Assembly: GCA_963729115.1 (NCBI GenBank)
Contig: CAVSMR010000023.1
Location: 62,001-126,000, forward strand
Reading direction: 5' to 3'
Source: Actinophytocola sp963729115
Lineage (GTDB): Bacteria; Actinomycetota; Actinomycetes; Mycobacteriales; Pseudonocardiaceae
DNA length: 64,000 nt
In this document: positions 9,337 through 19,136 of the stretch, piece after piece
Numbering within the stretch: the stretch's first letter is position 1
Layout: every line of letters begins with the position of its first letter
The notes under the pieces: generated by a model
The model's database searches: none
The model's input: only the letters and a program-made list of their open reading frames with translations
What the model was told of the DNA's origin: nothing
Position numbers and translations under genes: made by a program

Positions 9337-10376
9337 TCACGCCGCGGGTCGCAGGCGTTGCAGGCCCGCCGCGACGACGATCACGAGTCCCTTGACCAGC
9401 AGCTGCACGTTCGGGTCCACGCCGTGCAGGCCGAGGAAGTTGTTGAGCACGCCCAGCAGGAGCGCGCCCGCGACGGTGCCGACGACCGACCCGCGGCCGC
9501 CCATGAGGCTGGTGCCGCCGATGACGACCGCGGCGATCGCGTCGAGCTCGTAGCCGAAGCCGTCGTTCGGGCTGCCCTGGTTGAGCTGGCCGGCGTGCAC
9601 GATGCCGGCCAGCGCGGCGAGGAAGCCGGCGACGCAGAAGACGATGACCTTCACGCGCGTCACCGGCACGCCCGAGAGCCGCGCGGCCTTCTCGTTGCCG
9701 CCGATCGCGTACACGTGCCGGGCGAACGCCGACGTGCGCAGGAACACGATGGCCACGACGGCGACCACCGCGAAGATCAGCGCCGGGATCGGCACCAGCC
9801 CGTTGAACGTGCGCTCCCCCAGCAACGAGAACGCGAGCGGCGCCTCGCCCGGGCCGTCGCCGTAGGCGATGGCGACGCCCTGGCCGCCGGACCAGATGCG
9901 GGCCAGCCCGCGGGCGATCTGCATGCCCGCGAGCGTCACGATGAACGCCTGGATGCCGAACAGCGCGGACGCGATCCCTTGCAGGAAGCCGAACCCGAGC
10001 CCGATGGCCAGTACGATGAGGACGGTCGCGACGACGCCGAAGTCGTCCTCGACCATCAGCACCGCCGAGCCGACCGCGGCGAGTCCGAGCACCGCGCCGA
10101 CCGACAGGTCGATGCCGCCGACCAGGATCACGAACGTCATCCCGACCGCCATGATGCCGATCTCGGACACCGCCCGGACGACGTTGAACAGGTTGTCGCT
10201 GTCCAGGAACAGGATCTCGCCGTCGTGGTGCGGCGAGAACACCACGGCCACGACGAACACCGCGACCAGGCCGAACAGGCTCTGGAACCGGAAGAGCGCG
10301 GCCACCACGTCGGTCCGCCGGCCGCGCCCGCCCGGCGGGGCCGGGCTCTCCGGCCTGGTGACCGTGTCCGTGTCGC

Positions 10377-10380
<4 letters not shown>
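9337..10380 (-). CDS. Sugar ABC transporter permease (RbsC-like)
   Basis: A 347-residue multi-spanning membrane protein of the branched-chain/ribose permease family. It has about eight to ten hydrophobic segments and the family signatures GGIDLSVGAVLG (about residues 87-98) and AVVIGGTSLMGGRGSVVG (about 283-300). Its ATG lies within the stop of the ATPase gene (4-nt overlap) and its stop is 25 bp from the binding-protein start, so the three genes form one transcript. A homodimer should form the pore for the RbsA-like ATPase. Confidence 0.9.
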
Positions 10381-11954
<1,574 letters not shown>

Positions 11955-11987
11955 GTGTCCCTCGTCGGCGGGCAGGGTGATGATCCG

Positions 11988-12034
11988 AGAAATCGATTAC
12001 CCGTGACGCTAGGGGTGGCGATTCGCAGTGTCAA
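11988..12034 (-). promoter_or_regulatory. Promoter and LacI-type operator of the sugar ABC importer operon
   Basis: On the minus strand there is TTGACA (12029-12034), a 17-nt spacer, TAGCGT (12006-12011), then 4 nt later GGTAATCGATTTCT (11988-12001). Read in the other orientation the operator is AGAAATCGATTACC, differing from the isomerase operator AGAAAACGATTACT at only two of 14 positions. A second TTGACA lies 14 bp upstream as part of a short direct repeat. Confidence 0.72.
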
Positions 12035-12059
12035 GAAGCAGTGTCAAGGAGCTGTCACC

Positions 12060-12093
12060 GCACGAGTGCGCACGTTCGTGCTAGCCTGGGCAC
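12060..12093 (+). promoter_or_regulatory. Leaderless promoter with dyad for the RES antitoxin
   Basis: The -10 hexamer TAGCCT (12082-12087) ends exactly 6 nt before the ATG at 12094, the spacing of leaderless actinobacterial transcripts. A dyad GCACGA-N10-TCGTGC (12060-12081, containing palindrome GTGCGCAC) abuts the -10 on its 5' side and would block RNA polymerase if bound. Autoregulation by the antitoxin is inferred. Confidence 0.5.
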
Positions 12094-12678
12094 ATGGCTG
12101 CCTCGTTGCGTAGCGCGCTGGCCCGGGCCGGCCTGCGGGTGGAGTCCGACGAGTTCCTCGCGCTCGTCGAGGACGCCGCGCGCCAGCTGTCTCCCGTCAA
12201 CCCGGACCCGGCCGAGTACTTCACCGACTCGCAGCGTGCCGCGCTGACCGATGTCGGGCTGGACCTCTCGCCGCGCGGGCCGAACGAGCGCGACCCCCGC
12301 GCGCGGACCGTGGCGCTGCAGGCGGTCCTGCGCGACACCGCGCTGTCCGTCGCGGGCGCGGCGGAGCGCATCGGCGTGGACTCGAGCCGCATCCGCCACC
12401 GGCTCGCCGACGGCCGGCTCGCGGGCTGGAAGGACCACGGCGGCTGGCGGCTGCCGGTGTGGCAGTTCACCGCCGACGGCGTGCTGCCGGGCCTGGACGT
12501 GGTGCTCGCCGCGGCGCCGGAGGACCAGCCGCCGCTGGTCGTGGCCGGCTTCATGACCACACCGCAGCAGGACCTGCGCACCGCGGACGAGCCGACCACG
12601 CCGCGGGACTGGCTGCTGGCCGGTGGCGAACCGGCCGTCGTGGCCCGGCTCGTGGCCACCCTCGGCACGCCCGCCTGA
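12094..12678 (+). CDS. Probable antitoxin of a RES-type toxin (HTH plus MbcA/ParS-like C-terminus)
   Basis: A 194-residue protein. The middle (about residues 88-125) reads as an excisionase/MerR-like helix-turn-helix (LSVAGAAERIGVDSSRIRHR, then WRLPVWQF). The C-terminal 35 residues (FMTTPQQDL...PRDWLLAGGEPAVVARLV) match the pattern of the toxin-binding domain of Xre-MbcA-ParS antitoxins, which inserts into the RES toxin active site. The usual Xre HTH is replaced here. The toxin gene follows 99 bp downstream with its own -10-like element, so the antitoxin gene comes first as in known pairs. Assignment rests on motif likeness and on the neighbour. Confidence 0.6.
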   Translation: MAASLRSALARAGLRVESDEFLALVEDAARQLSPVNPDPAEYFTDSQRAALTDVGLDLSPRGPNERDPRARTVALQAVLRDTALSVAGAAERIGVDSSRIRHRLADGRLAGWKDHGGWRLPVWQFTADGVLPGLDVVLAAAPEDQPPLVVAGFMTTPQQDLRTADEPTTPRDWLLAGGEPAVVARLVATLGTPA

Positions 12679-12723
12679 CCGCACCGCGCACGCAGCGGTC
12701 CGATCCGCTCACCCAGCGCACCG

Positions 12724-12737
12724 GACCGGTCTAGGCT
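12724..12737 (+). promoter_or_regulatory. Possible internal promoter and palindrome before the RES toxin
   Basis: The palindrome GACCGGTC (12724-12731) is directly followed by TAGGCT (12732-12737), copying the palindrome-then--10 order seen at the antitoxin promoter. No clear -35 is visible. Confidence 0.3.
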
Positions 12738-12777
12738 GGGCCGACCGTCCGCCGGCGACCAGGAGACACATCGAGGA

Positions 12778-13425
12778 ATGTCACGGCTCCCCCAGCCGCC
12801 GGCCCCCGCTGCGCTGAAGGACCTGCTCCGCCCGCACGAGGACATCGTCGCGGTGCACTCGGGCACCCGTCTCGTCCGCGTCTTCGCCGCCGGCGGCGCG
12901 CATCAGCAGCGATGGAACACGTTCCGCACCACCGGCCCGCTCCCCCACGCCCGGTTCGACCCGCAGCCGCTGCGGCCGGGCGGGGCGGGCCCGGCCAAGG
13001 ACGGCGTGCTCTACTTCGGCCTGTCCGCACGCACGAGCGTGGCCGAGGTCTACCAGCAGACGTCGATCGTGGACCGGCGCACGCGCCGGCCGCACCTGGT
13101 CGCCTTCCAGCCACGGCGGACGTTGCGGCTGCTGGACCTGACCGGCCTGTGGCCGACCCGCGCGGGCGCGTCGCAGGAGATCAGCGCCGGGCCGAAGGAC
13201 GTGACCCAGGCCTGGGCGCGGGCCATCCACGCGGCGTTCCCCGAACTGGACGGGCTCTGGTACCGCTCGTCGATGGACTCGGGCGACCCCGCCGTCTGCC
13301 TCTGGGCGCCACCGGCGGCCGACGCGCTGCCGGCGAGCCCGGACGTGCTGCTCCCGCTGGACTACCCCGGCCTCGACCTGCCGTTGTCACGAATTTGTGA
13401 AGCCCTGAACTACACGCTGCTGTAG
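12778..13425 (+). CDS. RES-domain protein, probable NAD+-phosphorylase toxin
   Basis: A 215-residue protein with RES-domain landmarks: LVRVFA near residue 24, VLYFGLSARTSVAEVY (about residues 77-92, with the conserved Tyr, Ser and Glu) and WYRSSMDSGDPAVCLW (about 160-175). RES toxins such as M. tuberculosis MbcT degrade NAD+ and arrest growth unless held by the cognate antitoxin. Start: ATG 12778 with AGGAG and GAGGA upstream; spacing is not ideal for either. Genes with this domain also exist in non-toxic contexts, so toxicity is inferred. Confidence 0.72.
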   Translation: MSRLPQPPAPAALKDLLRPHEDIVAVHSGTRLVRVFAAGGAHQQRWNTFRTTGPLPHARFDPQPLRPGGAGPAKDGVLYFGLSARTSVAEVYQQTSIVDRRTRRPHLVAFQPRRTLRLLDLTGLWPTRAGASQEISAGPKDVTQAWARAIHAAFPELDGLWYRSSMDSGDPAVCLWAPPAADALPASPDVLLPLDYPGLDLPLSRICEALNYTLL

Positions 13426-13565
13426 GTCGTGCTCCAGGTAGGGGGAACCCCACGGGGAAACCGGGGGTCTCCCCGATGTCCCCATAGCCCAAGCCGCCTT
13501 AGCGTCGGGGACGAAGGGTTGGTGAGCGGCATCACATCACCGAGGCGAGCATCGAGAGGCCCACC
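13426..13565. other. Gap with short hairpin after the RES gene
   Basis: G- and C-runs form a weak hairpin (CGGGG-GTCT-CCCCG, 13462-13475) that could end the toxin transcript. The rest is probably the promoter of the small gene at 13566. Nothing else is recognisable. Confidence 0.3.
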
Positions 13566-13775
13566 ATGAACACGCACGAGCAGGAAAACGGCAAGAGACC
13601 CCGAGTCTGGCTGGTCGGCGCGACGTCGGACCCGGACGACCAACCGACCGTCCGCGACACGCGGATGCGCACGTGGCAGCCGGGCGACGACGGCCGGTAC
13701 CACTCCAGCGACGGCTGGCACCACGCGACCTGGACCGAGCTGCACTCCCGGTTCGACCTGGTCGAGGTGGCCTGA
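13566..13775 (+). CDS. Small hypothetical protein
   Basis: A 69-residue hydrophilic protein, no signal peptide or membrane segment, rich in Trp, His and Asp (VRDTRMRTWQPGDDGRYHSS). A GAGAGG motif lies 5 nt before the ATG, and codon use matches neighbours. Its stop abuts the stop of the convergent TerC gene with no spacer. I do not recognise the family. Confidence 0.55.
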   Translation: MNTHEQENGKRPRVWLVGATSDPDDQPTVRDTRMRTWQPGDDGRYHSSDGWHHATWTELHSRFDLVEVA

Positions 13776-14801
13776 TCAGGTGCCCGAGTCGCTGCCGGTT
13801 CCCGAACCCGCCGACGCCATCGCGCGGCGGTCGTCCCGGCGGGTCTTGAGCAGGCTCGCCACCGCGGTGATCACCAGCACGCCCACGATGACCGTCAGGG
13901 ACACCGCGATGTTCACCGTCGGCACCGGGATCGGCTGGCCGTCGTTGAGGAACGGCAACGCGTTGGTGTGCAGGGCCTCGAGGACCATCTTGACGCCGAT
14001 GAAGCCGAGGATGACGGCCAGTCCGATGGACAGGTACACCAGCCGCCGCAGCAGCCCGCCCAGCAGGAAGTACAGCTGGCGGAGCCCCATCAGCGCGAAC
14101 GCGTTGGCCGTGAAGACCAGGAACGCCTCCTTGGTGAGGCCGAAGATCGCCGGGATCGAGTCGACCGCGAACATCAGGTCCGCGGTGCCGATCGCGATCA
14201 TCACGATGAACAGCGGCGTCGCGTAGCGCTTCCCGTCGATCCGGAGGAACACGCGCCCGTCGTGGAAGGTGTCCGTGACCGGGAACAGCTTCCTGGCCCA
14301 CTTCGTGACCCGGTTCTCCTCGTACTCCTCGTCGTCCTCGCCGCCCAGGTTCGACTGCGACAGCTTCACCGCGGTGTAGACGAGGAACGCGCCGAACAGG
14401 TAGAACACCCAGCTGAACTGGGCGATCGCGGCGGCGCCGACGGCGATGAAGATGCCGCGCAGGACCAGTGCGAGCACGATGCCGACCAGCAGCACCTTGT
14501 GCTGGTGCGCGGCCGGCACGGCGAACGCGGACATGATCACGAGGAAGATGAAGAGGTTGTCGACGGACAACGAGTACTCGGTGATGTAGCCGGCGAAGAA
14601 CTCCCCGGCGTGCGTGCCGCCGGCGAACAGCCAGATGCCCACGCCGAACAGCACGGCCACGGCTATGTAGAAGGTGACCCAGCGGGCGGCCTCACCGATG
14701 GTCACCTCGTGCGGTTTGCGATCGACGATGACGAGGTCGATGGCAAGCAACACCAGGAGGCCGCCGATCGTGGCCAGCCACAACCACACGGGAACATTCA
14801 T
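13776..14801 (-). CDS. TerC/Alx-family integral membrane protein, probable Mn2+ transport
   Basis: A 341-residue protein with about nine membrane segments. Conserved acidic motifs of the family are present: AIDLVIVD (about residues 20-27), YSLSVDNLFIFLVI (about 76-89) and ADLMFAVDSIPAIFG (about 208-222), whose Asp residues are thought to bind metal. The C-terminal tail is hydrophilic. TerC proteins such as E. coli Alx and Bacillus MeeF/MeeY export Mn2+ or metallate secreted enzymes. The assignment here is supported by a yybP-ykoY-type leader, the manganese riboswitch, directly upstream; in that leader the GGAGGT ribosome binding site is paired. Confidence 0.88.
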   Translation of the reverse strand: MNVPVWLWLATIGGLLVLLAIDLVIVDRKPHEVTIGEAARWVTFYIAVAVLFGVGIWLFAGGTHAGEFFAGYITEYSLSVDNLFIFLVIMSAFAVPAAHQHKVLLVGIVLALVLRGIFIAVGAAAIAQFSWVFYLFGAFLVYTAVKLSQSNLGGEDDEEYEENRVTKWARKLFPVTDTFHDGRVFLRIDGKRYATPLFIVMIAIGTADLMFAVDSIPAIFGLTKEAFLVFTANAFALMGLRQLYFLLGGLLRRLVYLSIGLAVILGFIGVKMVLEALHTNALPFLNDGQPIPVPTVNIAVSLTVIVGVLVITAVASLLKTRRDDRRAMASAGSGTGSDSGT

Positions 14802-14806
14802 ACAGA

Positions 14807-14941
14807 ACCTCCGGTCCGAACCATGCGTCTGACCGGAGGTCTCTTCCGCCGGCCCGTACCGGCCGCCGGTGCCGGGAGCCCCGAGGGGCTAGCCGTGTTG
14901 ACGACACCGACGCGAAGGAATACTCCCCTCCACTGCGGTCC
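14807..14941 (-). promoter_or_regulatory. yybP-ykoY-type manganese riboswitch with RBS-sequestering hairpin
   Basis: On the minus strand the leader carries GGAGGGGAGTA (14921-14931), then the GTCGTCAACACGG segment, nested GC hairpins, and AGACCTCCGG, the conserved landmarks of this aptamer class. The 3' aptamer strand ACCTCCGGTC (complement of 14831-14840) can pair either with the 5' GGAGG of the aptamer or, over 10 perfect base pairs, with GACCGGAGGT (complement of 14807-14816), which is the Shine-Dalgarno 5 nt before the TerC ATG. Mn2+ binding would therefore free the RBS. The class is identified from memory of the consensus, not by a covariance search. Confidence 0.75.
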
Positions 14942-15084
14942 ATTGTCGCGTGTCCGACTGGATCGCACCAGTCCAGATTGTCCGAAAGGCGAATGGGCTT
15001 CGTCACAGTCGGACAAAACAGGCAAAACGGGCGGTACGGACGGGCTCTCAGCTACTCTCAGGAACCGTCGCATACGGTTTCGGC

Positions 15085-17949
15085 GTGGCTCGTATTCCCC
15101 GCTCAGGCATGCGTTGGATCTTGGTCGTGCTCGTCGTGGCCGTGGCCGGCGTGGCCGGCATCGTCTGGCTCAACCGCGCCGACGAGCCGCCCGCGGTGCA
15201 CACCCAGGAGGAGTCGCTGGCCGGCGCCGGCCAGGGTGTGCAGCTCGACGCGCGGCTCTACGTACCGGAGCGCACGCCCGCGCCGGCGGTGATCGTGGCG
15301 CACGGGTTCGGCGGCAGCCTGGAGAGCGTGGACGGTGACGCGAGAGAGCTCGCGGAGCGCGGCTTCGTGGTGCTCACCTACTCCGCGCGCGGGTTCGGTG
15401 CCAGCACCGGACAGATCGCGCTGAACTCCCGTGACGCCGAGGTCGCGGACGCGAGCAAGCTGGTCAGCTGGCTCGCGACCCGGAGCGAGGTGGTCCAGGA
15501 CGGGCCGGACGACCCGCGGGTCGGCGTCACCGGCGGCTCCTACGGCGGCGCGCTGTCGCTGCTGCTCGCGGGCACCGACAAGCGGGTCGATGCGCTCGCG
15601 CCGGCCATCACGTACAACGACCTGAGCCAGGCGCTGCTGCCGAACTCGGCCACCACCGGCGCCGCCCCGGCGACCCCGGCGGGCAACGCGTTCGGCCCGG
15701 ACGGGGTGTTCAAGCAGTCCTGGGCGGGCATCTTCTTCGCCGCGGGGGCCGGCGGCGCGGGGCTCGCGGACCCGTCGACGGACGCGATCGAGCCGGGCAG
15801 CCAGGACGACGACGCGGACGCGCCGGCCAACCCGGGCGGCGCACCGGCCGACGCGGCGCCCTCGGGCGGGCAGCCCGCCGGCGGTTCCGGCGGGCAACCC
15901 GGCTCGGGCAACCCGTGCGGCAAGTTCCGCCAGGACTTCTGCCTCGCGTACGCGGAGGTGGCCACCACCGGGCAGGCGACCCCGAAGACGGTGGACCTGC
16001 TGCGGTCGGTGTCGCCGGTGACGGTGACCGGCAAGATCACCCAGCCGACCCTGCTCGTGCAGGGCGAGCAGGACACGCTGTTCGGGCTCGACCAGGCCGA
16101 CGCCACCGCCCGGCAGATCAGCAAGGCGGGCGGCGACGTCAAGGTCGTCTGGTACACCGGCGGGCACGACGGCGGCAAGCCCGGCCCGGAGCTGCGCGGC
16201 GAGATCGCGGACTGGTTCGACTTCCACCTGCGCGACCAGGGCGCCGACCCGGGCACCGGGTTCGAGTACGCCGTGCAGGGCGCGCTTCGGGTGCAGGGCG
16301 CGCCGTCGGTGCGGACGGTCTCGACGGCCGTCTACCCCGGCCTGGACGCCACCACGACCGACCGGCGGCGGGTGCGGGTCTACGGGCCGGAGCAGACGAT
16401 CATCAACCCGCCGGGCGGCAACCCCGCGTCGGTCAGCAGCATGCCGGGGCTGAACGCGGTCATCGGCAGCTCGTCGCGGCTCGCGGGGCGGGTGGCGATC
16501 GACCTGCCCGGCCAGTCCGCGCGGTTCACCAGCCGGCCGTTGAGCTCGCAGCTGCTGATCGCCGGGTCGAGCACCGTGCGGCTGCGCGTGGCGGCCGTGA
16601 AGGGCGTACCCGTGCCCAAGGGCGGCGCGGTGCTGTTCGCGAAGCTGTACGACGTCGGCCCGGACGGCACCCGGATCCTGCCCGGTTCGGCGGTCTCGCC
16701 GCTGCGGATCCCGGCGCTGCCCGCCGACGGGCGGCCGGTCGAGCTGACCGTGACGCTGCCGGGCATCGTGCGCCCCGTCGAGACCGACCGGCGGATCGAG
16801 CTCGTGGTGACCACCACGGACCAGGCGTACGCGACGCCGGCGCAGGCGGCCGCGTACCGGGTGGCCATCGCGCCGGACGCCACGGTCGACGCGCCGGTCG
16901 TCTCCGGCACCCGGTCGGACACCGGCCCGCCGACGGCGCCGCTGATCGGGATCGCCGTGGTGCTGGGCATCTGCGTGCTGGCCGGGATCTGGGGTGCGCT
17001 GCGGCGCCGCCGGTCGGTCGACTCCGACGCGTCGCTCGCCGGGGTGCCGCTCGTCATCGAGAACCTGTCGAAGTCCTACCCCGGCGGGGTCAAGGCGGTC
17101 GACGACCTGTCGTTCCGGGTGGAGCGCGGGCAGGTGCTCGGGCTGCTGGGCCCGAACGGCGCGGGCAAGACCACCTCGCTGCGGATGCTGATGGGGCTGA
17201 TCAGCCCGACCGGCGGCTCGATCCGGGTGTTCGGCCACCGGGTGTACTCGGGCGCGCCGGTGCTGTCCCGCATCGGCTCGTTCGTCGAGGGCGCCGGGTT
17301 CCTGCCGCACCTGTCCGGCCAGGCGAACCTGGAGCTGTACTGGGCGGCGACCGGCCGGCCGGCGGACAAGGCGCACGTCACCGAGGCGCTGGAGATCGCC
17401 GGGCTCGGGGACGCGGTGCACCGGCGGGTGCGCACCTACAGCCAGGGCATGCGCCAGCGGCTCGCGATCGCGCAGTCGATGCTCGGGCTGCCGGACCTGC
17501 TGGTGCTCGACGAGCCGACCAACGGGCTCGACCCGCCGCAGATCCACCAGATGCGGGAGGTGCTGCGCCGCTACGCCGCGGCCGGGCGGACCGTGCTGGT
17601 GTCCTCGCACCTGCTGGCCGAGGTCGAGCAGACCTGCGACCACGTCGTCGTCATGCACCACGGCCGGCTGGTCGCGAGCGGGCCGGTGGACGAGATCGTG
17701 GGCGGTGGCGGCGAGGCCACGTTCCGGGTCGACCAGCCGGCGGAGGCGGCCGAGGTGCTGCGCGGCGTCGACGGCGTGGAGGACGTGGTCGTGGACGGCC
17801 CGCTCGTGCACGCGGATCTCGACGGCCTGCCCCGCGCCGAGGCCCTGGCGAAGCTGGTCCGGGCGGGCGTGGCGGTCGAGCAGGCCGGCCCACGACGCCG
17901 CCTGGAGGACGCGTTCCTGCAGCTGGTCGGAGAGGAGTCCACCCGATGA
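15085..17949 (+). CDS. Extracellular alpha/beta hydrolase fused to cytoplasmic ABC ATPase
   Basis: A 954-residue fusion. Order: membrane segment near residues 11-28; alpha/beta hydrolase of the CocE/X-Pro dipeptidyl-peptidase S15 type with nucleophile motif GGSYGG, acid in QGEQDTLFG and His in GGHDGG; a Pro/Gly/Ala/Asp-rich insert (about 235-275); a PepX_C-like beta domain; a second membrane segment PLIGIAVVLGICVLAGI (about 618); then an ABC ATPase with Walker A GPNGAGKTT, signature YSQGMRQRL and LLVLDEPTN. This puts the hydrolase outside and the ATPase inside. TACGGT lies 6 nt before GTG 15085 (leaderless start); ATG 15109 is an alternative. The permease gene overlaps its stop. Confidence 0.85.
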   Translation: MARIPRSGMRWILVVLVVAVAGVAGIVWLNRADEPPAVHTQEESLAGAGQGVQLDARLYVPERTPAPAVIVAHGFGGSLESVDGDARELAERGFVVLTYSARGFGASTGQIALNSRDAEVADASKLVSWLATRSEVVQDGPDDPRVGVTGGSYGGALSLLLAGTDKRVDALAPAITYNDLSQALLPNSATTGAAPATPAGNAFGPDGVFKQSWAGIFFAAGAGGAGLADPSTDAIEPGSQDDDADAPANPGGAPADAAPSGGQPAGGSGGQPGSGNPCGKFRQDFCLAYAEVATTGQATPKTVDLLRSVSPVTVTGKITQPTLLVQGEQDTLFGLDQADATARQISKAGGDVKVVWYTGGHDGGKPGPELRGEIADWFDFHLRDQGADPGTGFEYAVQGALRVQGAPSVRTVSTAVYPGLDATTTDRRRVRVYGPEQTIINPPGGNPASVSSMPGLNAVIGSSSRLAGRVAIDLPGQSARFTSRPLSSQLLIAGSSTVRLRVAAVKGVPVPKGGAVLFAKLYDVGPDGTRILPGSAVSPLRIPALPADGRPVELTVTLPGIVRPVETDRRIELVVTTTDQAYATPAQAAAYRVAIAPDATVDAPVVSGTRSDTGPPTAPLIGIAVVLGICVLAGIWGALRRRRSVDSDASLAGVPLVIENLSKSYPGGVKAVDDLSFRVERGQVLGLLGPNGAGKTTSLRMLMGLISPTGGSIRVFGHRVYSGAPVLSRIGSFVEGAGFLPHLSGQANLELYWAATGRPADKAHVTEALEIAGLGDAVHRRVRTYSQGMRQRLAIAQSMLGLPDLLVLDEPTNGLDPPQIHQMREVLRRYAAAGRTVLVSSHLLAEVEQTCDHVVVMHHGRLVASGPVDEIVGGGGEATFRVDQPAEAAEVLRGVDGVEDVVVDGPLVHADLDGLPRAEALAKLVRAGVAVEQAGPRRRLEDAFLQLVGEESTR

Positions 17950-18995
17950 CGACCGACCGCGAGTCCCCCGTTCCCGACCGCGAGTCCCCCGCTCCGGACC
18001 GCGAGTCCCCCGCCAAGCCCGCGAAGTCGGCCACGGCGACGCGGGCCGTCCCGGGCCCGGTCGACGCGTACGACGAGCACGACGTGCACACCGATCCGGC
18101 CGCGCTCGAGACCCTCGCCGAGGCGGCCGCGCAGGAGACCCTCGAGGTGGCGCCGGACGGCTCGGTCGTCGGCTACCGCGCGCGGCGCACGTTGCGGCTG
18201 CGGGTGGAGCTCGCCCGCCAGCTGCGGCGCCGGCGGGTGCAGCTGGTGCTCGGCTTCCTGGTGCTGCTGCCCTGGATCCTGTGGGCGGCGTTCGAGTTCG
18301 GCACCGAGGGCGGCGGCCAGCGGTCCGGCGGCTTCGTCGACCTGGCCACCAGCAGCGCGCCCAACTTCGTGGTGTTCGCGCTGTTCGCCACCGGCAGCTT
18401 CCTGCTGCCGATGATCGTGGCGCTGTTCTTCGGCGACACGATCGCGAGCGAGGCGTCGTGGTCGAGCCTGAAGTACCTGCTGGCGATCCCGATCCCGCGG
18501 CACCGCCTGATGCGGCAGAAGGCGATCACGTCGGCGCTGCTGTCCCTGTTCGCGATCACGCTGCTGCCGGCCGTCGCGCTCGGCGTCGGCGTCGTCTTCT
18601 ACGGCACCGGCGAGGCGCTCAGCCCGACGGGCGACGCGATCCCGTTCGACCAGTCGATGATCGCGCTGGTGCTGACGATCTGCTACCTCGCGATCCACCT
18701 GCTGTGGGTCGCCGGCCTGGCGCTGTTCCTCACGGTGTCCACCGACGCGCCGCTCGGCGCCGTCGGCGGCACGGTGCTCGTCGCGATCCTGTCGCAGATC
18801 CTCGACCAGATCACCGCGCTCGAGGGCCTGCGCAACTACCTGCCGACGCACTACGCGTTCGCGTGGTCCGACCTGATCTCCACGGACATCGACTGGTCGA
18901 ACATGGCCGCGGGCGCCTTCTCCGCGGTGGCCTACGGCGCGTTCTTCGGCCTGCTCGCCTGGCGCCGCTTCCGCACGAAGGACATCACGTCCTAG
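17946..18995 (+). CDS. ABC transporter permease subunit
   Basis: A 349-residue ABC-2-type permease: about 95 residues of hydrophilic, disordered cytoplasmic N-terminus, then six hydrophobic segments from about residue 97 on. Its ATG sits inside the stop of the fusion gene (ATGA), so the two are translationally coupled and should form one transporter. The first 25 residues are three tandem copies of DRESPxP encoded by a 21-bp repeat that also occurs near 49.2 kb, suggesting that a dispersed repeat was captured as coding sequence. Substrate unknown; a peptide or lipid is possible given the fused peptidase-like hydrolase. Confidence 0.85.
   Translation: MTTDRESPVPDRESPAPDRESPAKPAKSATATRAVPGPVDAYDEHDVHTDPAALETLAEAAAQETLEVAPDGSVVGYRARRTLRLRVELARQLRRRRVQLVLGFLVLLPWILWAAFEFGTEGGGQRSGGFVDLATSSAPNFVVFALFATGSFLLPMIVALFFGDTIASEASWSSLKYLLAIPIPRHRLMRQKAITSALLSLFAITLLPAVALGVGVVFYGTGEALSPTGDAIPFDQSMIALVLTICYLAIHLLWVAGLALFLTVSTDAPLGAVGGTVLVAILSQILDQITALEGLRNYLPTHYAFAWSDLISTDIDWSNMAAGAFSAVAYGAFFGLLAWRRFRTKDITS
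17955..18014 (+). repeat. Three tandem 21-bp GACCGCGAGTCCCCC repeats
   Basis: Units start at 17955, 17976 and 17997, each GACCGCGAGTCCCCCG plus variable bases, in frame and encoding DRESPVP / DRESPAP / DRESPA. Two related units in reverse orientation lie at 49191-49230. Confidence 0.75.
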
Positions 18996-19015
18996 ATTCG
19001 GAATAGACACAATTC

Positions 19016-19050
19016 ACACTGCCGGTTGGCCAATTGCCAGCCGGCAGTGT
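19016..19050 (+). terminator. Terminator after the ABC fusion operon
   Basis: ACACTGCCGG-TTGGC / GCCAG-CCGGCAGTGT gives a stem of 15 pairs (one wobble) with a CAATT loop, 20 bp after the permease stop and before the promoter of the first XRE gene. Confidence 0.75.
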
Positions 19051-19070
19051 GGTGTGCGCCACCTGGGAGC

Positions 19071-19091
19071 TATCCTGATGCCACGTGGCAT
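19071..19091 (+). promoter_or_regulatory. Promoter -10 and operator of XRE module 1
   Basis: TATCCT (19071-19076) is followed at once by the perfect 14-bp palindrome ATGCCACGTGGCAT (19078-19091), 45 bp before the ATG at 19137. The same -10/palindrome block occurs before the second XRE gene. Confidence 0.6.
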
Positions 19092-19136
19092 TTCGCCAGT
19101 AGCACATCTCCACTTGGCCTGAGAAAGGACAAGTCG

